NCBI GenBank assembly: GCA_021780695.1
Contig: JAJXYD010000021.1
Location: 1-64,000, forward strand
Direction of reading: 5' to 3'
Origin: Deltaproteobacteria bacterium
GTDB taxonomy: Bacteria > Desulfobacterota > Syntrophobacteria > Syntrophobacterales > Syntrophobacteraceae
Length of the DNA stretch: 64,000 nt
The notes beneath the pieces were generated by a model that was not told where the DNA came from, searched no databases, and saw only the letters and a list, made by a program, of their open reading frames with translations. How positions within the stretch are numbered: position 1 is the stretch's first letter; each line of letters begins with the position of its first letter. Position numbers and translations under genes: made by a program. Shown one piece after another: positions 25,288 to 34,809 of the stretch.

Positions 25288-26307
25288 TTGCTTGTCGTTA
25301 TGAAAAAAAGCGCCATCGCCTCGGAGATCGAGGCTGTGGTCGACGCAATCGAGGCGAAGGGGTTGACCGCGAGGCCGATTCCGGGGGGAGATAGGGTTGC
25401 CATTTGCATTCTTCACAATCGCGGTCCTGTGGATGCGTCTTTGTTCATGCAGATGCCGGCGGTACAGGAGGTAATTGCCGTCACACGGCCCTATAAGCTT
25501 GTCAGCCGGGAGTCTCGGCCCATCAACACGGTTATCGAAGTTGGGCAGGTTGTTGTGGGAAAAGACAATCTGGTGATCATGGCCGGGCCATGCGCTGTGG
25601 AAAGTGAATCGGGGGCCCTTGAGATTGCCCGGATGGTAAAAGAGCGGGGCGCGCAGATTTTCCGGGGCGGGGCCTACAAACCCAGGACCTCTCCTTATGC
25701 TTTTCAGGGGTTGGGTGAGGAGGGGTTGAAGGTTCTGGCCAAGGTGCGCAGTGAAACCGGAATGCCTGTAATAACCGAGGCAATTGATCATGAGGTCTTT
25801 GATGTGGTTGAGCACTACGTCGATATTGTCCAGATTGGTGCGAGGAATATGCAAAATTTCAGTCTCCTGCGGCGCGCCGGCAAATCGAAAAAACCGGTTC
25901 TTTTAAAGCGGGGCATGGCCGCCACGATAGAAGAATGGCTTATGGCCGCCGAATACATCATGGAGGGCGGAAACGAACAGGTGATTCTTTGCGAGCGTGG
26001 GGTTCGCACCTTTGCCAACCATAGCCGCAACACCCTCGATCTTTCCGCCGTTCCCGTTGTTAAGCAGGAGAGCCATTTGCCTGTAATCGTAGACCCAAGC
26101 CATGCCGCGGGTTTCAGGGATCAGGTGGTCCCGCTCGCCAGGGCCTCCGTTGCCGTTGGTTGCGACGGTTTGATAGTGGAAGTTCACAACAAGCCGGCAA
26201 AGGCCTTGAGCGACGGTGCTCAGTCGCTTTATCCCGATCAGTTCCGCGATATGTGCCGGCAGGTGGAGGCTATTGCCTCGGTCTATAAAACATCGGTTAA
26301 CTGTTAG
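25288..26307 (+). CDS. aroF: 3-deoxy-7-phosphoheptulonate synthase (DAHP synthase)
   Basis: First step of aromatic amino acid synthesis: PEP + erythrose-4-phosphate to DAHP. The 339-residue protein has an N-terminal ferredoxin-like regulatory domain (about 1-70, MLVVMKKSAIASEIEAVV) and a type-I beta-class catalytic barrel. Motifs are MAGPCAVES, GGAYKPRTSPYAFQGLG and the late DPSHAAGF metal-ligand region. TTG 25288 is preferred because AAAGGAG sits 7 bases upstream and family members start the same way; an ATG at 25300 is the alternative. As first gene after the attenuator it is probably controlled by tryptophan supply. Confidence 0.93.
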   Translation: MLVVMKKSAIASEIEAVVDAIEAKGLTARPIPGGDRVAICILHNRGPVDASLFMQMPAVQEVIAVTRPYKLVSRESRPINTVIEVGQVVVGKDNLVIMAGPCAVESESGALEIARMVKERGAQIFRGGAYKPRTSPYAFQGLGEEGLKVLAKVRSETGMPVITEAIDHEVFDVVEHYVDIVQIGARNMQNFSLLRRAGKSKKPVLLKRGMAATIEEWLMAAEYIMEGGNEQVILCERGVRTFANHSRNTLDLSAVPVVKQESHLPVIVDPSHAAGFRDQVVPLARASVAVGCDGLIVEVHNKPAKALSDGAQSLYPDQFRDMCRQVEAIASVYKTSVNC

Positions 26308-26363
26308 AGCCTGGGGATACCAGGATGCCGTGGCGTAATGCCTGGCCGCAAAGGAGACAGACT

Positions 26364-27836
26364 ATGCAGTTGGGGGTTTACCCGGAAAGAACCGAGTTTC
26401 GGGCTATGGCGCAAAAGGGAAATCTTATCCCCGTGTGTATGGAAGTGCTTGCCGATATGCAAACCCCTGTGTCGGCGCTTGCAAAGATATACGACGGCCA
26501 TGGTCCGCTTTTTCTGCTCGAAAGCATGGAAGGCGGTGAGAGGTGGGGACGCTACAGTTTTCTTGGCAATTGCGCGACAACCAGCGTCAGGGTTTTTCGA
26601 GATGAAGTCGAAATCGAGAGAAAAACGGGAAAAGAGCGAATAGCCCATAAGGGGGATCCCCTCCAAATCCTGCGCTCTCTTATGGCGGCTTATAAGCCCG
26701 TAAAGCTTAAAAGACTTCCGAGGTTCTGGGGCGGGATGGTCGGATTTTTCTCCTATGAATTCGTCTCCTTTTTAGAAGGAATTAAAAATCAGCTGCCCGC
26801 GGATTTCCCTTTTGCTCATTTCATTTTACCCGGAGAGCTCTTCATTTTCGATAACGTGCGCCATACGCTCAGCCTGGTGGCTTACGCCCATATCGAAAAC
26901 GGCGAGGTCGATAAGGCCTACGATCTGGCTTTCGAGACTCTTTTGCAAATGCAAAAAAAGCTCGAAAACCCCTCCGAGCCCTTACGGCAAAACGGCAATA
27001 ACCATTTTACATTGACCAACGAAACCGAGCCGGGCAAATTTTTAGCCGATGTCGCCAGAATAAAGGACTACATCCTGGAAGGTGACGTAATTCAGACGGT
27101 TTATTCGCAGCAGTTTAGCTGCCCGACGCCTCCCGACCCCCAATCTCTCTACCGGGCCCAGCGCTTCATCAATCCTTCCCCCTACCTCTATTTTCTCCAT
27201 TTTGACGACAATATCCTCGTGGGCTCCTCTCCCGAGACCATGGTGAGGCTGGAAAACGGGGTGGCCACCCTTCGTCCTATCGCCGGCACCCGTCCCAGGG
27301 GGCAAACCGAAAGTCAGGATAGAGAGCTTGCCGACGAGATGCTAAAGGATGAAAAGGAGCGGGCCGAGCATCTGATGCTGGTCGATCTTGGCAGAAACGA
27401 TCTGGGGCGGGTCGCCGAAACCGGTTCCGTCCAGGTGACCGACCTCATGGTGGTCGAAAGATACTCCCACGTCATGCACATGGTCTCAAACATTAACTGC
27501 GATCTTCGCGAGGGGTTGGACGCCTTTGACCTCTTCAGGGCGGCTTTTCCCGCCGGAACCCTTACCGGTGCCCCTAAAGTGCGGGCCATGGAGATTATCG
27601 CCGAACTCGAAAATGAACCCAGGGGTCCCTATGGCGGCGCGATCGGCTACTTTTCCTTTACCGGCAACATGGATCTTGCGATTACCATCCGCACCGCCTG
27701 CATTCGAAGCGGAAAACTCACGGTCAGGGCCGGAGCGGGAATAGTTGCGGACTCGGACCCCGAGCGTGAACGGCAGGAGACGATCAATAAGGCTAAATCC
27801 ATTCACAGGGCCCTTCAGATGCTCGAAGGAAAGTAG
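26364..27836 (+). CDS. trpE: Anthranilate synthase component I
   Basis: TrpE makes anthranilate from chorismate using ammonia from TrpG. The 490-residue product has the chorismate-binding domain motifs FLLESMEGGERWGRYSF, IAGTRPRG, RNDLGRV, HVMHMVSNI, FPAGTLTGAPKVRAMEII and GPYGGAIGY. The N-terminal LLES motif belongs to the tryptophan feedback site, so the enzyme is probably inhibited by Trp. ATG 26364 has AAAGGAG 7-8 bases upstream and gives the normal length; an upstream ATG at 26325 lacks family sequence. It follows aroF by 56 bases and leads the trp cluster. Confidence 0.96.
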   Translation: MQLGVYPERTEFRAMAQKGNLIPVCMEVLADMQTPVSALAKIYDGHGPLFLLESMEGGERWGRYSFLGNCATTSVRVFRDEVEIERKTGKERIAHKGDPLQILRSLMAAYKPVKLKRLPRFWGGMVGFFSYEFVSFLEGIKNQLPADFPFAHFILPGELFIFDNVRHTLSLVAYAHIENGEVDKAYDLAFETLLQMQKKLENPSEPLRQNGNNHFTLTNETEPGKFLADVARIKDYILEGDVIQTVYSQQFSCPTPPDPQSLYRAQRFINPSPYLYFLHFDDNILVGSSPETMVRLENGVATLRPIAGTRPRGQTESQDRELADEMLKDEKERAEHLMLVDLGRNDLGRVAETGSVQVTDLMVVERYSHVMHMVSNINCDLREGLDAFDLFRAAFPAGTLTGAPKVRAMEIIAELENEPRGPYGGAIGYFSFTGNMDLAITIRTACIRSGKLTVRAGAGIVADSDPERERQETINKAKSIHRALQMLEGK

Positions 27837-27900
27837 AACCGCCGGGGGCTGGGCGAGGCACGCTCGGCAGGCGGTCCCACGGCCCGAGGGAGATGTTATA

Positions 27901-28494
27901 ATGATTTTTATGATCGATAACTTCGATTCTTTTACCTACAATCTTTTCCAGTATTTCGCCATGCTTGGAGCGGAAGTGAAGGTGGCGAGGAATAACGAAA
28001 TTTCGGTTGATGAGATCAGCCGCCTTGGGCCTGCGGCCCTTGTGATTTCTCCGGGTCCGTGCAGGCCCGAGAGTGCCGGGATCTCGATTGAGGCCATTCG
28101 AAGATTTTCGGGAAAAATCCCAGTCCTTGGAATATGTCTTGGCCACCAGGCCATTGCGGCGGCTTTCGGGGCCGAAGTGGTGCACGCCCAAAAATTGATG
28201 CACGGCAAAGTCTCGATGATCAACTCGGATGGAAAAACGATTTACGCCGGGCTCTCCAACCCTTTCCAGGCAATGCGCTACCATTCTCTGGCCGTTGCCC
28301 CAAACAGTCTTCCCGAATGCCTTCAGGTGACGGCTACATCCGAAGACGGCGAAATCATGGGAATCCGGCACAGGGATCATCTTACCGAAGGGGTGCAGTT
28401 CCATCCGGAATCGATCATGACTCCCGTTGGCAAACGGCTTCTAAAAAACTTTTTATCTCTTGCCGGCGGGCAAAAAAGCTCGGGGAAGGAATAA
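27901..28494 (+). CDS. trpG: Anthranilate synthase component II (glutamine amidotransferase)
   Basis: TrpG hydrolyses glutamine and channels ammonia to TrpE. The 197-residue class-I amidotransferase has MIDNFDSFTYNL at the start, the nucleophile elbow GICLGHQAIA (catalytic Cys) and the GVQFHPESIMT region carrying His and Glu of the triad. It starts 64 bases after trpE with GGGAG upstream and stops two bases before trpD. It may also serve p-aminobenzoate synthesis, as in many bacteria with a single copy, but that cannot be judged here. Confidence 0.95.
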   Translation: MIFMIDNFDSFTYNLFQYFAMLGAEVKVARNNEISVDEISRLGPAALVISPGPCRPESAGISIEAIRRFSGKIPVLGICLGHQAIAAAFGAEVVHAQKLMHGKVSMINSDGKTIYAGLSNPFQAMRYHSLAVAPNSLPECLQVTATSEDGEIMGIRHRDHLTEGVQFHPESIMTPVGKRLLKNFLSLAGGQKSSGKE

Positions 28495-28496
28495 TC

Positions 28497-29507
28497 ATGA
28501 TACAGGAAAGCCTTAAGAGCCTGATCGCCAAAAGGGATCTGGACGAAGAGGAAATGGCCGGGCTTGTTGGCGAGATAATGTCGGGGAAGGCAACCGATGC
28601 GCAAATCGGGGGCGTGCTCGCCTCCCTTGCGACCAAGGGAGAAACCTACATCGAACTCGTTGGCGCGGCGCGCGCGATGCGCCGCAAAGCCGCAAGGATC
28701 CAAATAACCGCCGATACGGTGGTCGACACCGTGGGAACCGGCGGTGACGGCTCGGGCACTTTCAATATCTCGACCACTTCGGCCTTCGTCGTGGCGGGTT
28801 GCGGGGTAACCGTCGCCAAGCACGGCAACCGTTCGATCACCAGTAAATGCGGCAGCGCCGATCTTTTGGAAGCTCTGGGAGTTAACCTGGAGGCGGGGCC
28901 GGAGGTCGTTGAGGAGGCTGTAAGGCAGATCGGCATCGGATTTCTTTTTGCGCCGCTTTTTCACGGCGCCATGCGCCATGCCGCAAGGGCGAGAAAAGAG
29001 CTTGGGGTGCGCTCGATTTTTAACATGCTGGGGCCTCTTACCAACCCGGCGGGCGCCAATTGCCAGTTGATCGGAGTCTACGCTGCTGAGCTTACCGAGA
29101 TGTTTGCCCGCGCGCTGGAGCGGTTGGGCTCCAGGCGCGCCTTTGTCGTCCATGGCCACGATGGTCTTGATGAGATAAGTGTCTGTGCCCCTACCAGGGT
29201 CTCGGAGTTAACCGGCGGGCTTATCCGCACCTACGATATTACCCCCGAACAACTGCTGGGGCGGACCGCGAAAGAGTCCGATATGACGGGGGGAACTCCT
29301 GCCGATAACGCGCAGATCACGTTAAAGATCCTGATGGGTGAAAAGGGCCCGAAACGCGATGTGGTCGTAGTAAATGCCGGGGCTGCCTTGGTGGCCGCAG
29401 GGGTTGCTCGGGATTTTTCGGCCGGCATCGAGATGGCCCGCGCCTCCCTCGATGACGGAAGAGCGAAAGCCAAACTCGAAGCCCTCATTCGTTTTACCAA
29501 TAATTAG
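28497..29507 (+). CDS. trpD: Anthranilate phosphoribosyltransferase
   Basis: TrpD transfers phosphoribosyl from PRPP to anthranilate. The 336-residue protein has the conserved VDTVGTGGDGSGTFNIST, the KHGNRSITSKCGSADLLEALG PRPP/metal loop, the FLFAPLFHGAMR segment and VHGHDGLDEIS. ATG 28497 lies two bases after the trpG stop, and the upstream open frame overlaps trpG and is spurious. AAGGA before the ATG is the ribosome site. trpC follows after 10 bases. Confidence 0.96.
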   Translation: MIQESLKSLIAKRDLDEEEMAGLVGEIMSGKATDAQIGGVLASLATKGETYIELVGAARAMRRKAARIQITADTVVDTVGTGGDGSGTFNISTTSAFVVAGCGVTVAKHGNRSITSKCGSADLLEALGVNLEAGPEVVEEAVRQIGIGFLFAPLFHGAMRHAARARKELGVRSIFNMLGPLTNPAGANCQLIGVYAAELTEMFARALERLGSRRAFVVHGHDGLDEISVCAPTRVSELTGGLIRTYDITPEQLLGRTAKESDMTGGTPADNAQITLKILMGEKGPKRDVVVVNAGAALVAAGVARDFSAGIEMARASLDDGRAKAKLEALIRFTNN

Positions 29508-29517
29508 GATAATCCCA

Positions 29518-30312
29518 ATGTCCGATTTTCTTTCAAGGATCATCGAGCGCAAGAAAGAGGAAATCCGAGCTGCCGAAAAATCCATGCCGGAAGCCTCCCT
29601 GCGGCGCGAAGCCCAAAACTCCGGTGGACGAAGGCCTTTTTTGGGCGCGCTCCAAAAGCCTGGACCCAGGGGGAGGAACATAATCGCAGAAATGAAACGG
29701 GCCTCTCCTTCCAAGGGTAAAATTAGAGATAACGTAGAACCCGGCGAAGTTGCGCAGAAGTACGAGGCGGGAGGCGCCGCCGCCATATCGGTGCTTACCG
29801 ACCGGGATTATTTCGGGGCACATCCTGACGATTTGTCACAGGTAAGGGCGGCCTGCCGCCTGCCCGTTCTACGGAAGGACTTTATCATCAGTTCCTACCA
29901 GGTCTACCAATCGGCGGCTATGGGTGCCGACGCGATCCTTCTGATCGTAAGAGCCCTTGACCCCGAGTTTCTAAAAGATCTTTTGTCTCTATCTTCTACA
30001 CTGGGGTTGGACGCGCTCGTAGAGACCCATGACGAGAATGAGTTCGAGATCGCGGCAAAGGCCGGCGCCCGACTTATCGGCATAAACAACCGCGACCTTT
30101 CGACCTTTACCACCGATATTGCGGTTTCTATTCGCATTAGCCGAAATGCCTCCCCCGGCCAGGTGCTGGTGGCCGAAAGCGGTCTTAATACGCGCTCCGA
30201 TATCGAGCGACTTCTCGAGGCCGGGATATGGAACTTCCTGATCGGGGAGAGCCTCATGAGGGCCCAAGATCCGGTGATGCTGCTGCACGATTTGCACGGA
30301 GTTAAGAAATGA
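29518..30312 (+). CDS. trpC: Indole-3-glycerol phosphate synthase
   Basis: TrpC closes the indole ring of CdRP to indole-3-glycerol phosphate. The 264-residue TIM barrel shows IIAEMKRASPSKG (catalytic Lys and Ser), YEAGGAAAISVLTDRDYFG, LPVLRKDFIIS, IGINNRDLSTF and VAESGLNTRSD. It is a stand-alone enzyme, not fused to TrpF as in enterobacteria. The start at 29518 follows trpD by 10 bases, and the stop overlaps trpF by four bases (ATGA). Confidence 0.96.
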   Translation: MSDFLSRIIERKKEEIRAAEKSMPEASLRREAQNSGGRRPFLGALQKPGPRGRNIIAEMKRASPSKGKIRDNVEPGEVAQKYEAGGAAAISVLTDRDYFGAHPDDLSQVRAACRLPVLRKDFIISSYQVYQSAAMGADAILLIVRALDPEFLKDLLSLSSTLGLDALVETHDENEFEIAAKAGARLIGINNRDLSTFTTDIAVSIRISRNASPGQVLVAESGLNTRSDIERLLEAGIWNFLIGESLMRAQDPVMLLHDLHGVKK

Positions 30313-30998
30313 AAAGCAAAGCAGGGAACAGTTGTGACGGCTACCCGCAGATCAAGGTGTGCGGGCTGACTCTGGCCGATGAAGCTGTTGAGTGTGCGCG
30401 GTTGGGCGCCGATGCCATCGGGATGGTCTTTTATCCGCCGAGCCCCCGCAATGTATCGGCCAAAGCCGCCCGTGAGATCGGAGCCAACCTCCCGAGGGGG
30501 GTGCGTAAAGTGGGTGTCTTTGTTGACGAACCTTTTGTTCAGATAATGAACATAGCGCAACTGTGCGGCCTCGACTTTGTCCAGCTTCACGGCTGCGAGT
30601 CCCCCGAGATGGTCGATGCGCTCCAATCGAACGGAATAGCGGTTATAAAGACCCTTTTTGCAAAAAAACGGCCCTTCCTCTCGGAAGCCGGCGATTATCG
30701 GGCTTCGGCTTTTCTTGTCGAGGGCGGGGCGGGGGAGTCCCTTCCCGGTGGCACGGGGCTTGGTTGGGAGTGGAGTAAGGCCGATAATGCGGCTGCCTTG
30801 AGGCCCTGTATTTTGGCCGGAGGCTTAAACCCTGAAAACGTTGGCGAGGCCATTTCTCAATTTGGCCCCGACGCCGTGGATGTCAGCTCGGGCGTGGAAT
30901 CCGCGCCGGGAAGAAAGGATAGGGATAAGGTGCGTGCTTTTATCGAAGCGGTAAGGAATACAAAACTGCGTTCCGCGCCGGGGAGGGTTTTTAAATGA
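30309..30998 (+). CDS. trpF: Phosphoribosylanthranilate isomerase
   Basis: TrpF performs the Amadori rearrangement of PRA to CdRP. The 229-residue barrel has the catalytic Cys in [12 protein letters not shown], the phosphate-site [21 protein letters not shown], and a late [25 protein letters not shown] segment with the catalytic Asp. It is slightly longer than usual, with a Gly-rich insertion ([14 protein letters not shown]) near residue 140. Four-base overlaps with trpC before and trpB after indicate translational coupling. Confidence 0.95.
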   Translation: MKSKAGNSCDGYPQIKVCGLTLADEAVECARLGADAIGMVFYPPSPRNVSAKAAREIGANLPRGVRKVGVFVDEPFVQIMNIAQLCGLDFVQLHGCESPEMVDALQSNGIAVIKTLFAKKRPFLSEAGDYRASAFLVEGGAGESLPGGTGLGWEWSKADNAAALRPCILAGGLNPENVGEAISQFGPDAVDVSSGVESAPGRKDRDKVRAFIEAVRNTKLRSAPGRVFK

Positions 30999-32218
30999 AA
31001 CTGCCTGAGAACAATTCGCAGATCAATTGCTCTAAACATGTTTTGCCCGATAAAAACGGCCACTTCGGCCTCTACGGCGGCCGCTACGTGGCCGAAACGC
31101 TCATGCCGGCATTGATCGAACTCGATCGAGCCTATGTGTCCATTTGTGCCGAACCCGCTTTTCAGGCCGAGCTGCAAATGCTTTTAAAAGATTACGTCGG
31201 TAGGCCCACCCCGCTTTTTTTTGCCAGCCGGTTAAGCGCCAAAGTTGGGGGGGCTCGTATTTATTTAAAAAGAGAAGATCTCACCCATTCGGGCGCGCAC
31301 AAGATCAATAATACCTTGGGCCAGGCGCTTCTTGCCCGGTGGATGGGTAAATCGAAGGTAATCGCCGAGACCGGCGCGGGCCAGCATGGTGTCGCTACGG
31401 CCACGGCGGCGGCCCTTTTCGGCATGGAGTGCAAGATCTTCATGGGGATCGAGGACATTGCAAGACAGGCCCCTAACGTCCAGCGCATGAAACTGCTGGG
31501 CGCCGAAGTCGTTCCGGTCGATTCGGGCACCGGGACCTTGAAGGATGCCATGAACGAGGCGATGCGCTACTGGGTGGGCGCCGTTCGCGATACCTTCTAC
31601 GTCATAGGCTCGGTTGCCGGTCCTCATCCCTACCCGGCCATGGTCCGCGACTTTCAGCGGGTAATTGGAGACGAGGCGAAATCTCAGATCCTGGAAGCCG
31701 AAGGCAGGATGCCCGATATGCTGCTCGCCTGCGTTGGCGGGGGCAGTAACGCGATGGGCCTCTTCTATCCCTTTATCCCGGAGGCGTGCGAGATGGTCGG
31801 TGTCGAGGCCGCGGGCTGCGGAATAGAGACCGGAAAACATGCCGCAACCCTTGGGATGGGTTCCGTAGGGGTCCTTCACGGCTCCAAATCCTACGTGCTC
31901 CAGGATGAAAACGGCCAGATCAAAGAGGCTCACTCCATATCCGCAGGCCTTGACTATCCGGGCGTCGGCCCCGAGCATTCCTTCCTTAAGGACACCGGCC
32001 GTGTTCGCTACGAAAACGTCATGGACCAGGATGCCCTAAACGCTTTCCATCTGCTCTGTTCGGTCGAAGGCATAATTCCGGCCCTTGAAAGCTCCCACGC
32101 GGTTGCCCGCGCCATTGTGGAAGCCGGCCGAATGCCGGCCCAAAAAATCGTCGTCGTGAACCTGTCCGGACGGGGGGATAAGGACCTTGGAATAGTGGAA
32201 AAGGCGAAAGCGAGGTGA
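30995..32218 (+). CDS. trpB: Tryptophan synthase beta chain
   Basis: TrpB condenses indole with serine using PLP. The 407-residue protein has the PLP lysine in [13 protein letters not shown], the phosphate-binding [19 protein letters not shown] near the N-terminus and [13 protein letters not shown]. The sequence is of the TrpB1 type that pairs with TrpA. An N-terminal extension of about 20 polar residues precedes the conserved core. It overlaps trpF by four bases and precedes trpA by nine. Confidence 0.97.
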   Translation: MKLPENNSQINCSKHVLPDKNGHFGLYGGRYVAETLMPALIELDRAYVSICAEPAFQAELQMLLKDYVGRPTPLFFASRLSAKVGGARIYLKREDLTHSGAHKINNTLGQALLARWMGKSKVIAETGAGQHGVATATAAALFGMECKIFMGIEDIARQAPNVQRMKLLGAEVVPVDSGTGTLKDAMNEAMRYWVGAVRDTFYVIGSVAGPHPYPAMVRDFQRVIGDEAKSQILEAEGRMPDMLLACVGGGSNAMGLFYPFIPEACEMVGVEAAGCGIETGKHAATLGMGSVGVLHGSKSYVLQDENGQIKEAHSISAGLDYPGVGPEHSFLKDTGRVRYENVMDQDALNAFHLLCSVEGIIPALESSHAVARAIVEAGRMPAQKIVVVNLSGRGDKDLGIVEKAKAR

Positions 32219-32227
32219 GATAAGATT

Positions 32228-33019
32228 ATGAGCAGGATAGCAGAAACTTTTCACAAGCTGCGTTCGAGCGGACAAAAGGCTCTGGTAGGCTTTATCACGG
32301 CCGGAGATCCCGACTTCGCCACATCCCTGGAGATAACCAGGCAAATGTGCCGTTCGGGAGTTGACCTTCTGGAACTTGGTATTCCTTTTTCCGACCCGGC
32401 CGCGGACGGACCGGTTATCCAGCGTTCATCGGCGCGCGCTATCGCCGCCGGAATGAACCTTGCCAGGGCCATGGAAATGGTCCGCATGATCAGGGAGTTT
32501 AGCCCGGTTCCGATAGTTATTTTCAGCTACTATAATCCTATCCTGGCCTACGGAGCCGAAGGGTTCTACCGGGACGCGACGGCTGCCGGCGCCGATGGAG
32601 CTCTTGTCGTGGACCTTCCGCCGGAAGAATCCGATGAACTGACCGATCTTTGGGGAAAAGACCTGGATTTCATTCGGCTTGTGGCCCCGACTACGCCCCC
32701 TGACCGCATGGCCGCAATCGCTTCGAAGGCCTCCGGTTTTATCTACCTTGTTTCCATGACCGGCATTACGGGCAGCGGAGGGCTGAAAAGTGAAGAAACA
32801 GCCGTTGTGGCCAACGATTTGAAGAAAAACTGCCATGGCCTTCCCGTATGCGTCGGCTTTGGTATTTCCACTCCCGAGGATGCTGCCGGTATGTCCAAGC
32901 TGGCCGACGGAGTGGTTGTTGGAAGCGCCTTCGAAAGACTCATCGAGTCGGGCCTTGGCGATAAGGATTTGGCGGCCAAAGTCGGCCGGTTCGCCGCCGG
33001 TCTCAAGGCGGCGATGTAA
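32228..33019 (+). CDS. trpA: Tryptophan synthase alpha chain
   Basis: TrpA cleaves indole-3-glycerol phosphate and delivers indole to TrpB. The 263-residue TIM barrel has the catalytic Glu in [19 protein letters not shown] (with the conserved Asp), then [15 protein letters not shown] and [11 protein letters not shown], normal length for the family. It closes the operon in the order E-G-D-C-F-B-A and is followed by a long hairpin at 33047. Confidence 0.96.
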   Translation: MSRIAETFHKLRSSGQKALVGFITAGDPDFATSLEITRQMCRSGVDLLELGIPFSDPAADGPVIQRSSARAIAAGMNLARAMEMVRMIREFSPVPIVIFSYYNPILAYGAEGFYRDATAAGADGALVVDLPPEESDELTDLWGKDLDFIRLVAPTTPPDRMAAIASKASGFIYLVSMTGITGSGGLKSEETAVVANDLKKNCHGLPVCVGFGISTPEDAAGMSKLADGVVVGSAFERLIESGLGDKDLAAKVGRFAAGLKAAM

Positions 33020-33354
33020 AAAGAGAGGGCCTATCGGCAAATGGGCGGAAAGGACAGGGCCTGAAAAGCCTTGTCCTTTCCACAAAAGAACTTCGCGCCC
33101 AAAGGGCTGCCATGGAGACCCCGGTTGCTGCCTTCCTGATTTTGTAGCCAAACATAGCAATCGTGTTCGAAGTGTGGTATAAAACCGACCGTACAGATTT
33201 ATCGATTTGTGATTGAGCTAACTTGCCGTCGCAATTCGAGGATTTTCCCATGCGAAGTCGCGGGGAGGCAAAAAGTCTATCCCGGCCGGATAAATTGGGG
33301 CCGGTGGACGTTTGCCCCTTTCGCGAATCGAGAATATGAGGGTTACGGCGTATT
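33020..33354. other. Intergenic region after the trp operon
   Basis: About 335 bases without a supported gene. They contain the trp terminator hairpin (33047-33081), a TATAAA hexamer at 33178-33183 without a matching -35, and a short CCGGCC/GGCCGG hairpin near 33282-33304. Confidence 0.5.
33047..33081 (+). terminator. Terminator hairpin of the trp operon
   Basis: GGAAAGGACAGGGC (33047-33060) pairs with GCCTTGTCCTTTCC (33068-33081), 14 bp with one G-U and a 7-base loop. No T-run follows, so it may be an RNA 3' stabiliser as well as a terminator. Confidence 0.6.
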
Positions 33355-34098
33355 ATGGTGGCTACTGATATGAGCGAAAGCAAAAAGGTCCTGCAGTTTC
33401 CAAAGGTTTCGCACCCAAGCATCGATGAGGTGCTGGCGCTTTTTCTGAAAGATCAGCAAAAGCGGTTGAAACCGAGGACTTTTAACAAGTACGAGGAGGT
33501 AATAGATCTTTTACGCCATTGTCTTAACGGACACGGCTATCACGAACTTGACAGTTCCTCGGATGTTGCGCTCTACGAAAAGCTTTATTTTCAAAAAAAT
33601 CTTGAGTTTTGTTTTATCTTCGGTCCGGAAAAGATCGCTTCCTCGCTTCCCAATTTTTTGAACTATTTCATGATTCGCAAAGTCATGGCCTCGGAGGCTC
33701 TGCTGCAGTCCGCGGGGGTGGTTGCCAAAAAATTGGCTAAATGGCTCGAGGAAAATGGACATATCGGAAAGGAAACGGCAAACCGGATCATCAGGCTCGC
33801 AGCCGAAGCCGCAAGAGAGCTTCCCGCGGCCGAACGCCTTGCCAGGCTAATCTACGAATATGCTCAAAGCCATGCCCCCAGGTACTGGACCGCCGAGTTG
33901 GACGACTATTTCATGATCGACCAGGTTCACCCGGGAATACTTATCCTTTCGGGTATGGCGACCTCGGGAATTGTGGAGGTGCGTGTGCCCAAGGAAATTA
34001 CCGATCATTGCCGCAAAGGCTGGCAGGTAAACCTCCTTCTGGGAAAAACCAGAAACGGCTGGTGCATCCTGGAAACGGGAAACGTCTATCCCAATTGA
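33355..34098 (+). CDS. Hypothetical protein with an integrase-like N-terminal helical domain
   Basis: I do not recognise a named family. The 247-residue protein opens with a segment like the core-binding (SAM-like) domain of tyrosine recombinases: SIDEVLALFLKDQQKRLKPRTFNKYEEVIDLLRHCLN. No catalytic domain follows; no R..HxxR..Y pattern is present. A helical middle part (VVAKKLAKWLEENGHIGKE) is followed by a beta-rich C-terminus (GILILSGMATSGIVEVRVPKEI, GWQVNLLLGKTRNGWCILETGNVYP). It may be a domesticated DNA-binding relative or simply a similar fold. Start 33355 has only a distant GAGGG; ATG 33370 is the alternative. It ends before a convergent SOD gene. Confidence 0.7.
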   Translation: MVATDMSESKKVLQFPKVSHPSIDEVLALFLKDQQKRLKPRTFNKYEEVIDLLRHCLNGHGYHELDSSSDVALYEKLYFQKNLEFCFIFGPEKIASSLPNFLNYFMIRKVMASEALLQSAGVVAKKLAKWLEENGHIGKETANRIIRLAAEAARELPAAERLARLIYEYAQSHAPRYWTAELDDYFMIDQVHPGILILSGMATSGIVEVRVPKEITDHCRKGWQVNLLLGKTRNGWCILETGNVYPN

Positions 34099-34126
34099 TC
34101 TTGCGGGCCCAAAAAACAAAATTATC

Positions 34127-34152
34127 GAAGGCGGGTAACCTCGCCCGCCTTC
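34127..34152. terminator. Bidirectional terminator between convergent genes
   Basis: GAAGGCGGG (34127-34135) pairs with CCCGCCTTC (34144-34152) with an 8-base loop, between the plus-strand hypothetical gene and the minus-strand SOD gene. T-richness after the stem is moderate (TTATCCTTATCCC). Confidence 0.65.
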
Positions 34153-34165
34153 TTATCCTTATCCC

Positions 34166-34759
34166 TTAGGCTAGTCTTGTATTTACAAAATCCCAGTTGA
34201 TCAGGTTGTCGATCACCACCTGCAGAAAATCCGGCCTTCTGTTCTGGTAGTCCAGATAGTACGCATGCTCCCAGACGTCGATGGTAAGAAGGGGTTTGAT
34301 GCCGTGGGCCAGGGGCGTATCCGCGTTTGCCGTCTTCATTATCTCCAACTTGCCCTCTTTTAGCACAAGCCAGGCCCAGCCGCTTCCAAACTGAGTTATG
34401 CCGGCATTTTTGAGATCTTCGGCAAATTTTTCGTAACTCCCGAGATCCCTTTCGATTCGCTTGGCCACCTCTCCGGTGGGCCTGCCTCCGCCTTTGGCTC
34501 TAAGGCAATTCCAAAAAAACGAATGGTTCCATGCCTGGGCGACATTATTGAATATCCCGGCCTTGGAAGCATCCGCTGCAACCTCCTTGATAATCTTTTC
34601 CGGGTCCTCTTTTTCCATACCGGTCCCGGCGAGTAGCTTGTTGGCGTTGTCGACATAGGCTTTGTGGTGTTTGTCGTGGTGAAACTCAAGAGTTTTGGCG
34701 CTTATGTGAGGTTCGAGTGCGTTTTTGGGATAGGGCAGGTCGGGCAATGTCAAGGCCAT
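34166..34759 (-). CDS. sodB: Iron superoxide dismutase
   Basis: The enzyme converts superoxide to peroxide and oxygen. The 197-residue protein has all four metal ligands in LEFHHDKHHKAYVDN, WNHSFFW and DVWEHAYYLDYQNRR. The Gln in VAQAWNH and the overall pattern favour the Fe-type enzyme over the Mn-type. No signal peptide, so it is cytoplasmic. GGAGG lies 5-6 bases before the ATG. Its presence indicates defence against transient oxygen exposure in an otherwise anaerobic-looking genome. A structured element lies just upstream (34810-34897). Confidence 0.95.
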   Translation of the reverse strand: MALTLPDLPYPKNALEPHISAKTLEFHHDKHHKAYVDNANKLLAGTGMEKEDPEKIIKEVAADASKAGIFNNVAQAWNHSFFWNCLRAKGGGRPTGEVAKRIERDLGSYEKFAEDLKNAGITQFGSGWAWLVLKEGKLEIMKTANADTPLAHGIKPLLTIDVWEHAYYLDYQNRRPDFLQVVIDNLINWDFVNTRLA

Positions 34760-34809
34760 GATTTCCTCCGTGGTTGGTTCGAATGCAAAGGAGCCTTAAT
34801 TCCCCAAAT

